Shown here: in pieces, positions 41,266 through 48,832 of the stretch
How positions within the stretch are numbered: the stretch's first letter is position 1
Layout: every line of letters starts with the position of its first letter
Assembly (NCBI RefSeq): GCF_003217775.1
Contig: NZ_QJVJ01000016.1
Coordinates: 91,648-155,647 of the forward strand
Reading direction: 5' to 3'
DNA length: 64,000 nt
DNA from: Paenibacillus flagellatus
Lineage (GTDB): Bacteria > Bacillota > Bacilli > Paenibacillales > NBRC-103111
Translations under genes and position numbers: made by a program
The notes under the pieces: model-generated
The model's input: only the letters and a program-made list of their open reading frames with translations
The model's database searches: none
Told to the model about the DNA's origin: nothing

Positions 41266-42316
41266 CGGTTGCTCCTCCTCCATCTTCTTCGGTCAAAATG
41301 GGCACGCGGATTTCGATCCGGGTTCCTTTGCCCGGCGCGGTGACGAACTGGATCGACCCGCCGACCTCGTTGATCCGCTCCTTCATCGACTGCAGGCCGT
41401 ACGACGCGTGCTTCTTCTCGTCCAGCTCGAAGCCGACGCCGTTGTCGCGGATCGAGAGACGGATGCTGTCCCCCGGCCGGTACAGCTTCAGCTCCATCTG
41501 CGTCGCCTTCGAATGGCGCAGCGTGTTCGACAGCGCCTCCTGCACGATCCGGAACAGATGGTCCTCGATGCCTTTCGGCAGCCGGATCCCCTCGTCCATA
41601 TCCCAAGCGATCTCGATCGGCACCTTCGCCTGCAGCTCCTGCAGCAGCTCGATGAGCCCTTGCGACAGACGCTTGCCCTCCAGATGGACCGGCCGAAGAT
41701 GGAGCAGCAGCGCCCGCATCTCCGACTGGGCGACGGAGGACATCTCCTCGATCAGCGCGATTTGCCGCTTCGCCCGGTCGAAATCTTTGTCCAGCGTCCG
41801 GCCGACCGCCGTCGCCGTCATCGAGATCGCGAACAGCTGCTGGCTGACGGCGTCGTGCAGCTCTCGCGCGAGCCGCTGCCGCTCCTCCACGACCGCGGTC
41901 AGCTTCGCCTTCTCCGCAAGCTCGGCGTTGTTCGTCGACAGCCGCTGGAGCGACGTGACCTGCTCCTCCCACTTCGTGCTGATCCGGCCGAGCTGGTCGG
42001 CGATACGCCCGATTTCGTCCTGGCCGAGCGGCGGGATCGGCCGGAAGTTGCCTTTCTCCAGATGCAGCATCGCGTCCTGCAGCAGCTCGAGCCGGCGCGT
42101 CGTCCGGCTGCTCGCCCAATAGCCGTATCCGGCGCCCGTCACGGCGACGATGCCGATCAGAATAAGACTGATCTTGATGCCTTCCTTCCAATCGGTGAAC
42201 GGCCTTATGTAACCGTAATAATTAAGCACGTAAACGACCGTACCGAACAAAAAAAGGCTGAGAAGGATCGACTCGCCCATGCTGCGCCATATCATGTTCG
42301 TCAATTTTTTGTTCAA
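41231..42316 (-). CDS. liaS: LiaS-like sensor histidine kinase
   Basis: A 361-residue intramembrane-sensing kinase. Two membrane helices near the N-terminus (about 14-34 and 46-68) enclose a very short external loop, as in LiaS. A HAMP-like linker follows, then HisKA_3 with His in LARELHDAVSQQL and the HATPase domain (RDNGVGFELD, GLQSMKERI). The start is a TTG at 42316 (coding LNKKLTNMIW...), chosen because GAGGAGG sits 7 bases upstream and the next ATG would delete part of helix 1; the open frame runs further up inside liaF without a site. Its gene lies between liaF and liaR. Confidence 0.9.
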   Translation of the reverse strand: MNKKLTNMIWRSMGESILLSLFLFGTVVYVLNYYGYIRPFTDWKEGIKISLILIGIVAVTGAGYGYWASSRTTRRLELLQDAMLHLEKGNFRPIPPLGQDEIGRIADQLGRISTKWEEQVTSLQRLSTNNAELAEKAKLTAVVEERQRLARELHDAVSQQLFAISMTATAVGRTLDKDFDRAKRQIALIEEMSSVAQSEMRALLLHLRPVHLEGKRLSQGLIELLQELQAKVPIEIAWDMDEGIRLPKGIEDHLFRIVQEALSNTLRHSKATQMELKLYRPGDSIRLSIRDNGVGFELDEKKHASYGLQSMKERINEVGGSIQFVTAPGKGTRIEIRVPILTEEDGGGATDGIGDQSAVGG

Positions 42317-42351
42317 GCCCGACCCTCCTCGCAACCCGATGCGCAGTCTAT

Positions 42352-42999
42352 TTATACGATCTTGATGTCGATATCCCCTACGAGATACGACACCAGGAGC
42401 TTCACCTTTTGATCGCTCGTCTCGTAGTTCGGCGATTGCCAAACCACTTTGTTGACGAGCCCGGTCTCCTTCTCGTTGCCGACGTTGATTTGCCCGACGA
42501 GCGCGGAAGCTTGCACGCTGACGCCGAGAAACTCCGGCACGACGATGTCGACGTCCCCGAACACGCCTTGCAGGACGATCGTCGTTTCCTTCTGGTCGAG
42601 CATGACGAGCGACATGTCCATATAGATCTCGCCGACTACGTTCCACATGCTCGTATTTTTCAGCTCCCACGGCTCCTTGTCCCGCTTGAAGCTCTCGAGA
42701 ATGCTCTGCTTCTGGGTGTAGGAATCGTCCCGGTGCGCCTGCTTCGACTTCATATAGAACAGTCCGAGCGAGATAAGCACCACGGACAGGATAAACGTGA
42801 AGTGGCTGCTGAACACGAGTATGACTCCGACGGCGAGCAGCACATAACCGGTCTTGTCCGGGGACGATCGGATTTTATAGATGCCGAGGGCGATGAACAA
42901 CAGGGCGGCAATGGTAAAAAAACTGACGTAATGCTCGATCAAGATGAACAGCCCCGCCGCGATGAGCACGATTGCCGTGTTGCGGTTGCGATTTTCCAT
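42352..42999 (-). CDS. liaF: LiaF-like membrane inhibitor of LiaRS
   Basis: A 215-residue protein with a membrane half (about four helices, residues 1-85) and a cytosolic C-terminal beta domain: VVGEIYMDMSLVMLDQKETT, GVFGDVDIVVPEFLGVSVQAS and VSYLVGDIDIKIV are typical LiaF/DUF2154 repeats. LiaF keeps LiaS in check until envelope stress. AAAGGAGG precedes the ATG. It is the first gene of liaFSR, separated from the PspA gene by a hairpin at 43.05 kb that may reduce read-through. Confidence 0.92.
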   Translation of the reverse strand: MENRNRNTAIVLIAAGLFILIEHYVSFFTIAALLFIALGIYKIRSSPDKTGYVLLAVGVILVFSSHFTFILSVVLISLGLFYMKSKQAHRDDSYTQKQSILESFKRDKEPWELKNTSMWNVVGEIYMDMSLVMLDQKETTIVLQGVFGDVDIVVPEFLGVSVQASALVGQINVGNEKETGLVNKVVWQSPNYETSDQKVKLLVSYLVGDIDIKIV

Positions 43000-43046
43000 T
43001 GCCGCACCTCCTTTGCGTTCGCCTTGTGCCCGAAGCGGTATACGGG

Positions 43047-43083
43047 AAAAGCCATAGCGCGTTTCGCTCCGCCCTATGGCTTT
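43047..43083 (-). terminator. Hairpin between the PspA gene and liaF
   Basis: GCCATAG (43051-43057) pairs with CTATGGC (43074-43080), with an inner GCG/CGC, and leftward transcripts run into TTTT. It probably acts as a partial terminator that lowers liaFSR relative to the psp genes. Confidence 0.6.
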
Positions 43084-43127
43084 GTTCCCTGATTAGAATA
43101 TCACAATTCGTCTACCGCTTCAAAAGA

Positions 43128-43820
43128 TTATTCGGCGGCTGCGCTGTTCACGGACAGCTTTTCTTTCAATGCGAGCAGCTGCTCGTCGATTTTTTGCTGC
43201 TTCGCCGCGTCGATCGTCTTGACCGATTGGAGCGCGGACGCCGGGACGTAAGGCGTGCGGGCGATTTCGGCTTCGACCTCGAGCTGGATGATTTTCTCCT
43301 CCATCCGTTGGAAGCCGCGGGACGCGTTGCCGGATTCGATCGAATTCGTCGTCGTCACCTGCGCCATTTGCTTCTTCGCCTTCGCGAGTTCCGCACGGCT
43401 GGCCAGCTCGTTGCGCTTGTTGCGCATTTTGTAGAACTCGTCCTTCATCGCGTGCAGCTGCGACATCAGCTCGTCGGCTTGGCCTTTCGATTGCGTATGC
43501 ATGTCGGAATATTCGACCGTCTTCTGATCGTAGTACAGCTTCTCCTCGAGCGCCTGGCGAGCGAGCGCCTCGTGGCCGTTTTTGAGCGCCTCGGCCGCTT
43601 TCGCCTCGCGGTCCGCACTGAGCCGAACCGATTCGTTCAACCGCTCCAGCAGCTTGCGCTCGTTGGCGATTTGACGGGCGACCGTCACTTCGGCTTGAGC
43701 GATTTCCTCCTCCATGTCGCGGATGTACTGGTTCAGCATGACGACCGGGTCCTCCACCTTATCCAACAGCTCATGCACCGATGCCTTCGTCATATCCTTG
43801 ATCCGTTTGAAAACTCCCAT
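43128..43820 (-). CDS. PspA/IM30 family membrane stress protein (LiaH-like)
   Basis: A 230-residue coiled-coil protein of PspA/LiaH length. It begins [21 protein letters not shown] with the amphipathic first helix that binds stressed membranes, followed by the [19 protein letters not shown] segment characteristic of PspA/Vipp1, then long heptad-rich helices to about residue 190 and a short acidic C-terminus. Such ESCRT-III-like proteins assemble under damaged membrane. It lies 3 bases after pspC and upstream of liaFSR, as liaH does in Bacillus. Confidence 0.93.
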   Translation of the reverse strand: MGVFKRIKDMTKASVHELLDKVEDPVVMLNQYIRDMEEEIAQAEVTVARQIANERKLLERLNESVRLSADREAKAAEALKNGHEALARQALEEKLYYDQKTVEYSDMHTQSKGQADELMSQLHAMKDEFYKMRNKRNELASRAELAKAKKQMAQVTTTNSIESGNASRGFQRMEEKIIQLEVEAEIARTPYVPASALQSVKTIDAAKQQKIDEQLLALKEKLSVNSAAAE

Positions 43821-43823
43821 TGT

Positions 43824-44273
43824 TTACACGTCTCCCTTCTCGTATTTGGCCAGTTTGGCCTTCAGGTCTTGTATTTCGTTCCACATCGCTTTGCTCTCGA
43901 TGTCCTTCATCATGTGATCGATATTCGATTCCGTCTGCGGGACCGCAGCCGGAGCCGCTTTCGGAGCCGCCGCGTAGCCCGCCGCGCCGTTGAAGCCGTA
44001 GCCGCCCGGGGTAGCGGTGTAGCCCGTATGGCCGGCGCCGTGACCGTAGTGCGTCCAGCCCGCGCCGCTCATCAGCGGATTGTCGAACGTCGGCTCCTTC
44101 GGGATGACGAGCGCCGCGATCAGGTAGATCGGAATGAGGGCGCCGCCCGTGAAGAAGGTCGTCACGACGATGACGAGCCGCAGCAGCGTCGAGTCCACGT
44201 TCAGCAGCTCGGCCAAGCCGCCGCATATGCCGAACAGCTTTTTGTCCCGCTGGGAACGGTACAGCTTCTTCAT
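43824..44273 (-). CDS. PspC domain membrane protein
   Basis: A 149-residue protein. The PspC domain occupies residues 1-60 (KKLYRSQRDKKLFGICGGLAELLNVD, then one membrane helix with LIPIYLIAALVIP). A Gly/Ala/Tyr-rich linker follows, and a C-terminal coiled coil (IDHMMKDIESKAMWNEIQDLKAKLAKYEKG). The start at 44273 overlaps the upstream pspA-like stop as ATGA, so production is coupled. In other bacteria PspC recruits or senses PspA at the membrane; the C-terminal coiled coil would be a natural contact for the two PspA proteins encoded on either side. Confidence 0.9.
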   Translation of the reverse strand: MKKLYRSQRDKKLFGICGGLAELLNVDSTLLRLVIVVTTFFTGGALIPIYLIAALVIPKEPTFDNPLMSGAGWTHYGHGAGHTGYTATPGGYGFNGAAGYAAAPKAAPAAVPQTESNIDHMMKDIESKAMWNEIQDLKAKLAKYEKGDV

Positions 44274-44944
44274 TTCAACCAACCTTCCTTCTCCAGCTTG
44301 TTGCGCAGCTGGGACAGCTCATGCTCCAGCGTTTGCTGCATCGCGCTTCCCGCATGGGCGAGCTCCCGTCCGAGCTGGCGGACGTCCCGCAGCGACTTTG
44401 CTTCGATCTCCAGGTCGGAGATGCGCTCCTCGAGCCGGCTGAACGTCCGGCCGTTGACCCCGGGGTAGCCGCCGCGCATCGATTCGTTCATCCGTTTTTG
44501 CAGCCGGACCGACTCGAGGCGGGCCATGTAATATTGCCGTTTGCTCAGCACTTCGTCGAAATCTCGCTTGTACTGGTCGATTTGCTCCTCCAGCTCGACG
44601 ATCGCCTGCTTGCTTTGCTCGTACAACCCTTTGAACTGCTCGTACTTCTCTTCCTGCAGCAGCTTCTCTTGAAGCGCCATCTTGGCGACGTGCTCCTCCC
44701 CCGCTTTCAGGGCGATCATCGCTTGCTGCTCGCGCTTGTCTCTCAATTGCTCCGCCGAAGCGACTTGCTGGCGAAGCGATCCGGCGTGCGCCATCATGTG
44801 GCAGTGCAGCTTCTCCGATTCTACGATTTGTTCCTTTTGAGCCGCCAAGTATTGATCGATCAGCTTGATCGGGTCTTCCGCCTGCTCCAGCCGCTCGTTC
44901 AGCGTGGCGACGGTGATGTCTCTCATCCGCCTCATCAGGCTCAT
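44270..44944 (-). CDS. Second PspA/IM30 family protein
   Basis: A 224-residue PspA paralogue: MSLMRRMRDITVATLNERLEQAEDP aligns with the PspA start, including the ED-P turn, and the rest is continuous coiled coil with Gln/Glu/Lys heptads to the end. It differs from the downstream PspA in most positions, so it is an old duplicate and not a recent copy. Its stop overlaps the pspC start. Two PspA paralogues flanking PspC in one operon suggests hetero-oligomers or separate stress-specific roles. Confidence 0.9.
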   Translation of the reverse strand: MSLMRRMRDITVATLNERLEQAEDPIKLIDQYLAAQKEQIVESEKLHCHMMAHAGSLRQQVASAEQLRDKREQQAMIALKAGEEHVAKMALQEKLLQEEKYEQFKGLYEQSKQAIVELEEQIDQYKRDFDEVLSKRQYYMARLESVRLQKRMNESMRGGYPGVNGRTFSRLEERISDLEIEAKSLRDVRQLGRELAHAGSAMQQTLEHELSQLRNKLEKEGWLK

Positions 44945-45000
44945 CGGGCATCCTCCTTTTCGATTGCGAATCTATGTGTAAGTACCGGCATATCGGGCGA

Positions 45001-45300
45001 TTATAGCATGCTTTGCTTCTTCTTCAGGATCGTGATGCCGAAGTAGATCAGCCCCGCCGCGAAGAGGATGGCGAACAGGCCGGAAAACTTGCCGATCAGC
45101 GCGAACAGGCCGATTACGAAGATGACCCATCCGAAAAACTTGCTGCCGTTCCGGATTCCGAGGTACCCGAGGCCGAGCATCGCGACCGGGAGCAGGTAGC
45201 TCATCAGGTGGCCGATGCCGAATCCGACTTTGCCGAGCAGGATCAGCGCACCGCAGGCGATCAGAAGAATCGCGAGTCCGCTGTTTTTGTTCAGTTTCAT
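45001..45300 (-). CDS. Small multi-pass membrane protein, LiaI-like position
   Basis: A 99-residue very hydrophobic protein with about four short membrane segments (SGLAILLIACGALILLGKV, MSYLLPVAMLGLGYLGI, FGWVIFVIGLFALIGKF, LFAILFAAGLIYFGITIL) and a basic C-terminus KKKQSML. It is the first gene of the envelope-stress operon, 56 bases before the PspA paralogue. Size, topology and place match LiaI, the membrane anchor of LiaH, and the LiaF transmembrane half, though sequence identity to LiaI cannot be claimed by eye. Confidence 0.7.
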   Translation of the reverse strand: MKLNKNSGLAILLIACGALILLGKVGFGIGHLMSYLLPVAMLGLGYLGIRNGSKFFGWVIFVIGLFALIGKFSGLFAILFAAGLIYFGITILKKKQSML

Positions 45301-45628
45301 GTGTTCACCGCCTTTCGTGTATGTCGTTCGCTTATGTACTCATTGTAGGCGAATCCGGGGTCGGTCAAAACGGACCCGCGACGGTTTTTGACACTGGACC
45401 TAGGTCGGGCGCCGAAGACCGTCTCGAGGTACCGCCCGTTACGACCCGCGGACGGCCCGTCCGCCCGCGCCGCTGTGCGGATTCCGCGCCCGGACCGGCT
45501 TCGGCCGATACACCGGCGCCGCATAAACCGGCGATGTCGGGGAAACGGTAATCGTAGCGAACGATGTCCGGCTATGGAAGATACGGCCGCACAAGTACGG
45601 CCTGCGCATTCGAAAGGAAGAGACGAGG
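45301..45628. other. Regulatory gap upstream of the envelope-stress operon
   Basis: No gene is seen in these 328 bases. Read leftward, TTTGAC and TACAAT with a 16-base spacer end near 45347 and could be the operon promoter. Candidate regulator sites upstream are GGTC-AAAACG-GACC (45363-45376) and the perfect GACCTAGGTC (45397-45406). A LiaR site is expected here but I cannot identify which sequence it is. Confidence 0.4.
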
Positions 45629-46147
45629 ATGAACGGAAGCGATGCGAAGCAAGCAGCCGGTCGACGGCTGCTCATAGGGTGGTTGGCGGTGGCGCTTGCA
45701 TGCGCGCCGGGCGGGGAAGCCGCGGCGGCCGTCTCGGCCGGGATGCCGTCGGCCGGGGCGGAATCGGCGGCGGAAAGCGCCGGTCGGGCGCCCGAGCCCG
45801 CGCAGCTGTTCGACGTAAGCCGGGGCGAGGTGATCCGCACCGCGCCGAATACGCCGGAGCTGCGCCGGGTGGCCGCCTCGTGGATCGCTTCGATCCGCGG
45901 CGTTTGGGGCGGGCTCCGCCCCGAGCCGCGGAGCGGCTATATCGTGAAGGTGCCGTTCGAGCCGCCGTTGTTTACGGACAGCGTTTGGTACCGGGGCGAA
46001 GTAAAGGAACTCTACGCGATGTGGGATCCGAAGGCGCCGGGAGATACGCGGCTTCTGCTGCTCGGGCGGGACGGCTCCGTTCGCGTGTTTGTCATCGGCG
46101 CGAATGTCGGGCCATACGTGGAACGGTTCCGGACGGAGGGACGTTAG
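45629..46147 (+). CDS. Secreted hypothetical protein
   Basis: A 172-residue protein with an N-terminal signal-like segment (basic start, then LLIGWLAVALACAPGGEAAAA, with a possible cleavage around residue 36). The mature part has no recognised family; it holds VIRTAPNTPELRRVAASWIASI and later RLLLLGRDGSVRVFVIG, suggesting a small alpha/beta domain. An AGGAAG lies 8 bases before the ATG. It is alone on this strand, divergent from the envelope-stress operon, so shared regulation is possible. Confidence 0.65.
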   Translation: MNGSDAKQAAGRRLLIGWLAVALACAPGGEAAAAVSAGMPSAGAESAAESAGRAPEPAQLFDVSRGEVIRTAPNTPELRRVAASWIASIRGVWGGLRPEPRSGYIVKVPFEPPLFTDSVWYRGEVKELYAMWDPKAPGDTRLLLLGRDGSVRVFVIGANVGPYVERFRTEGR

Positions 46148-46219
46148 CGGGAAAACATGCAGGTATTTCGAGCGATTGCCCGAATCCGGTGCTTTTAGAC
46201 GGAAACCCTCGATAAGGTA

Positions 46220-46915
46220 TCAAGAGACGGAATCCCGTTCCGTTGGGTTAAATCCTTTACCGATTAGCCATATCGCCAAAACCAATTGCTGAAAGGCGAT
46301 CGGAATGTTCAACATCATGTAGGCTGCATCCAGACCGATGAAGCGTATCATAAACAATAAGCTTGCCGCTATGGACAATGCCGATCCAAGAAGCCCCCAA
46401 ACCGACAACCAGCGTGGAACCAATCGAGCCTGGTAAAATATGCGGTTAAACAAGAACATAGCCCATACAAACGACAGTGTCGTTGCCACATGGTTTACCA
46501 AATCGCGTCCTTCCCGCAGCAACCCGCCCAGGACCTGGAAGTACGATATATTCGGAGCTCCGCCTTTTGCGAATTCTTGGCTTAAGGTCAATAGCAGCAG
46601 AAGAACGATGACTCCAATAATAATGAACACACCCGCAATGATGCCGAAAGCGACGGATCCGAGAGCCAAGCCTTGATTATGCTTTCTTAGAATCGGATAC
46701 AGCAAAATGGGAATACCGGCATAGGCAGCCACCATTAACAGCTGGAAAAACGCACCTATTAGTACCTGACTGCCATTGGCGGAAGCTTCGACGAGGTAAT
46801 CCGCCCCATCGATAACCGGAACGACGCTTCCTATACCCGTAACGAACCCGGCTATTAGCAGCACCCCGGCAATTACGGCGGACCTTCTACCCGAATTTCT
46901 ACTCTTCCTCATCAT
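46220..46915 (-). CDS. DUF4386 family membrane protein
   Basis: A 231-residue protein with about six membrane helices and the layout of DUF4386: RRSAVIAGVLLIAGFVTGI at the start, YPILRKHNQGLALGSVAFGII in the middle and MMLNIPIAFQQLVLAIWLIGKGF near the end. AAGGAGG 6 bases upstream supports the ATG at 46915, and an upstream extension is excluded. Function is unknown for the family. It appears monocistronic. Confidence 0.85.
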   Translation of the reverse strand: MMRKSRNSGRRSAVIAGVLLIAGFVTGIGSVVPVIDGADYLVEASANGSQVLIGAFFQLLMVAAYAGIPILLYPILRKHNQGLALGSVAFGIIAGVFIIIGVIVLLLLLTLSQEFAKGGAPNISYFQVLGGLLREGRDLVNHVATTLSFVWAMFLFNRIFYQARLVPRWLSVWGLLGSALSIAASLLFMIRFIGLDAAYMMLNIPIAFQQLVLAIWLIGKGFNPTERDSVS

Positions 46916-47030
46916 TAAGAGCCTCCTTGGAATACCTACCCTGGCGGAAGTTTGCGGAGAAGGCGGCTCGAGGAGCGAATGCGGGGAGGTGCTGCCGCTA
47001 TTTGCCATGGTCGGTCAGAATGGTCATTTC

Positions 47031-47070
47031 GAAAAAGTTCACGGAAGAAATATATTCTTGGATCCGTGAA
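47031..47070 (-). terminator. Intrinsic terminator downstream of the marR gene
   Basis: TTCACGGA (47038-47045) pairs with TCCGTGAA (47063-47070), with an inner AGAA/TTCT, and the leftward transcript continues CTTTTTC. It is about 95 bases after the marR stop and insulates the DUF4386 gene. Confidence 0.7.
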
Positions 47071-47163
47071 TGATGCCGATTGGAACCGTCCGCGGGGGGG
47101 ATGCTGGTCCGCCTTGCATTGTCTCTGGGCAAATCGGCGGCCAATCGCATCTCTCCCTAGGTT

Positions 47164-47628
47164 TTATTTTTTGAGCTTCAACGTCTCGTTCCGGGTAATA
47201 TCCCGGCTCCTTTCGAAAAAGTCGAAGAGGAGCTTGATTTGTTCGTTATCATACTGCTCGAGCATCGCTTTCATCGATTGTCCGAACGATTGCAAGTGCG
47301 CCATGATTTCGCCCTCCGCCTTTTCCATATGGACGCGGACTATCACTTTTCTGCGATCTTCCGGGTCCTTTTCACGGAACACATACCCCGCTTTTTCGAG
47401 GCGGTCTATCACTCCCGTAACCGTTCCGGTCGTCAGCCCCGTCAAATCCGAAAGCTTCCCCGCCGTAATCGGTTGATTCCGCAATATAATGTCCAAGCAT
47501 TTATGGTCCGTCGAGTTTAATCCGAGCTTTTCGGCCACGGCTTGATGAAACAAAATGGTATCGGTGCTGAAATGCCTCAATTGTTCATTGAGAAGGTGGA
47601 GCAGATTTTCCCTTTCGTTTGTTGACAT
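47164..47628 (-). CDS. MarR family transcriptional regulator
   Basis: A 154-residue MarR protein. The winged-helix core is residues 35-110: LNSTDHKCLDIILRNQPITAGKLSDLTGLT, TGTVTGVIDRLEKAGYV and the wing DPEDRRKVIVRV. GGGAGG lies 7 bases before the ATG. It is divergent from a four-helix membrane protein gene, with two large palindromes in the gap, so it most likely represses itself and the membrane protein until a ligand, for instance a toxic or oxidising compound, is bound. Confidence 0.93.
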   Translation of the reverse strand: MSTNERENLLHLLNEQLRHFSTDTILFHQAVAEKLGLNSTDHKCLDIILRNQPITAGKLSDLTGLTTGTVTGVIDRLEKAGYVFREKDPEDRRKVIVRVHMEKAEGEIMAHLQSFGQSMKAMLEQYDNEQIKLLFDFFERSRDITRNETLKLKK

Positions 47629-47655
47629 CGGAAAACCTCCCTGCTTATAATTATC

Positions 47656-47693
47656 TTATCTCGCGAGATAAATAATTTATCTCGAGAGATAAA
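47656..47693. promoter_or_regulatory. Twin MarR operators
   Basis: TTATCTCGCGAGATAA (47656-47671, perfect) and TTTATCTC-GA-GAGATAAA (47676-47693, perfect arms) share the core TATCTC/GAGATA. Their centres are 21 bases apart, two helical turns, in the marR/membrane-protein gap. Confidence 0.85.
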
Positions 47694-47747
47694 ACACCTA
47701 AACCCATTATACCATTTCACGTCCGAACAAAAAAAGGAGTGTGCGTC

Positions 47748-48275
47748 ATGTCCAAAAAATTTACGCAAAATCAAAAAAACGGGTGGCTCATTTCCCATCT
47801 GCTGTTTACCGCGATGTGGATCGGAGGCGGCTGTACCCAGATTGTCATGATTGTTCTCATTCACCTGACGTCGAGCGGGGAGTTCCTGTACGCGGCGCAT
47901 TCCTTCATGCATATTTTCGACCTGGCTCTCATTATTCCGGGCGCGTTAGGAGTCGTCATTACGGGGATCGTCCTGTCCGTGCGGACCCATTGGGGGCTGA
48001 CGAAATATTATTGGATTATTTCCAAAGAAGTGATCGCATTGATCCTTATCGCATCAGGAGGCGTACTCAACATCTGGGTGCAGGATGCCATTCGGATTAC
48101 GCTAACCGAGCGGATGGCCGCCCTTAACAGCCCTGCGTATTTGCATGACCGGCTTATGCTTCTTCTTTTCGGTGCGGGCCAATTGCTTTTACTGGTAACC
48201 GTCGTGCTGATATCCGTCAAAAAACCGTGGGGCAAGCGGAAAAACAAAGGTCTTGCCGAAGCGGCAAGACCGTAA
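47748..48275 (+). CDS. DUF2269-like integral membrane protein
   Basis: A 175-residue protein with four membrane helices (about 15-38, 50-75, 85-110, 135-155). His residues at helix ends (SHLLFTAMWIGG, AAHSFMHIFD) and a GxxLSVRTHWGLTKYYWIISK loop fit DUF2269/predicted membrane family proteins. AAGGAG lies 8 bases before ATG at 47748. It is divergent from marR and shares its operators. The membrane His residues could bind heme, but this is not shown. The end of the gene contains a perfect 10-pair hairpin (48249-48271). Confidence 0.75.
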   Translation: MSKKFTQNQKNGWLISHLLFTAMWIGGGCTQIVMIVLIHLTSSGEFLYAAHSFMHIFDLALIIPGALGVVITGIVLSVRTHWGLTKYYWIISKEVIALILIASGGVLNIWVQDAIRITLTERMAALNSPAYLHDRLMLLLFGAGQLLLLVTVVLISVKKPWGKRKNKGLAEAARP

Positions 48276-48362
48276 TCAAAGCTTTTCAAAGCCCGGGAAG
48301 GTCGAAGACCGCCCCGCCGCATAAGGATGGCTTTTCCCTGCGGGACCGTTTCTGGAAAGCTT

Positions 48363-48384
48363 AAAGAGCCCCGAAGGGCTCTTT
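48363..48384. terminator. Hairpin between convergent genes
   Basis: AAAGAGCCC (48363-48371) pairs perfectly with GGGCTCTTT (48376-48384) around a CGAA tetraloop. It terminates the rightward membrane-protein gene and possibly the leftward VOC-protein gene. Confidence 0.75.
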
Positions 48385-48441
48385 CGGCTCCGTTCACGGT
48401 TACGCCTTTGCTTGCATACCCGAAGGCGCCGCTCGAATCAG

Positions 48442-48795
48442 TCACTCGGCGTGAGCCAAAACGTTGACGAGCTTGCCGAACGGGTCCCGGACGTAAAACC
48501 GCCGCACTCCCCAAGGCTCGTCGGCCGGGCCGTATTCGATCGGAAACCCGGCCTCCTTCATGCGGGCAAGCGCTTCGTCGACGTCGTCCACTTCGATCGA
48601 CAGGTCGGGCGTCGGCGTATTCGAGCCCCCTTGCGAGGCAAAGCTGATCTGGACGTTCATCTCCCCGCTTGCGCCGTATGTGGCGATCCAGCCGTGGTCC
48701 ATCCACAGCTCGAGGCCGAGCGCATCCCGGTAAAATCGGGCGGCGTCCTCGATCCGGTTCGTCTCGATATTCGCAACGATTCGTTTCACCTTCAT
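48442..48795 (-). CDS. VOC (glyoxalase/bleomycin-resistance) superfamily protein
   Basis: A 117-residue single VOC domain with two beta-alpha-beta-beta-beta units: VKRIVANIETNRIEDAARFYRDALGLE at the start and DVDEALARMKEAGFPIEYGPADEPWGVRRFYVRDPFGKLVNV at the end. The DPFGK-N ending and metal-ligand-like Glu/His positions suit glyoxalase-fold enzymes or resistance proteins. The start is ATG at 48795 with GGAGG 8 bases upstream. It is 37 bases downstream of the Eis-like gene on the same strand, so the two are probably co-transcribed. Substrate unknown. Confidence 0.85.
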   Translation of the reverse strand: MKVKRIVANIETNRIEDAARFYRDALGLELWMDHGWIATYGASGEMNVQISFASQGGSNTPTPDLSIEVDDVDEALARMKEAGFPIEYGPADEPWGVRRFYVRDPFGKLVNVLAHAE

Positions 48796-48832
48796 CAATC
48801 CGACCTCCTCAGCCCGCTTCCGTCAGCGGTGC

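Noticed and set aside
48249..48271. Perfect 10-pair hairpin at the end of the DUF2269-like gene as a terminator
   Set aside because: It lies within the coding sequence and lacks a T tract; the hairpin at 48363-48384 is a better terminator.
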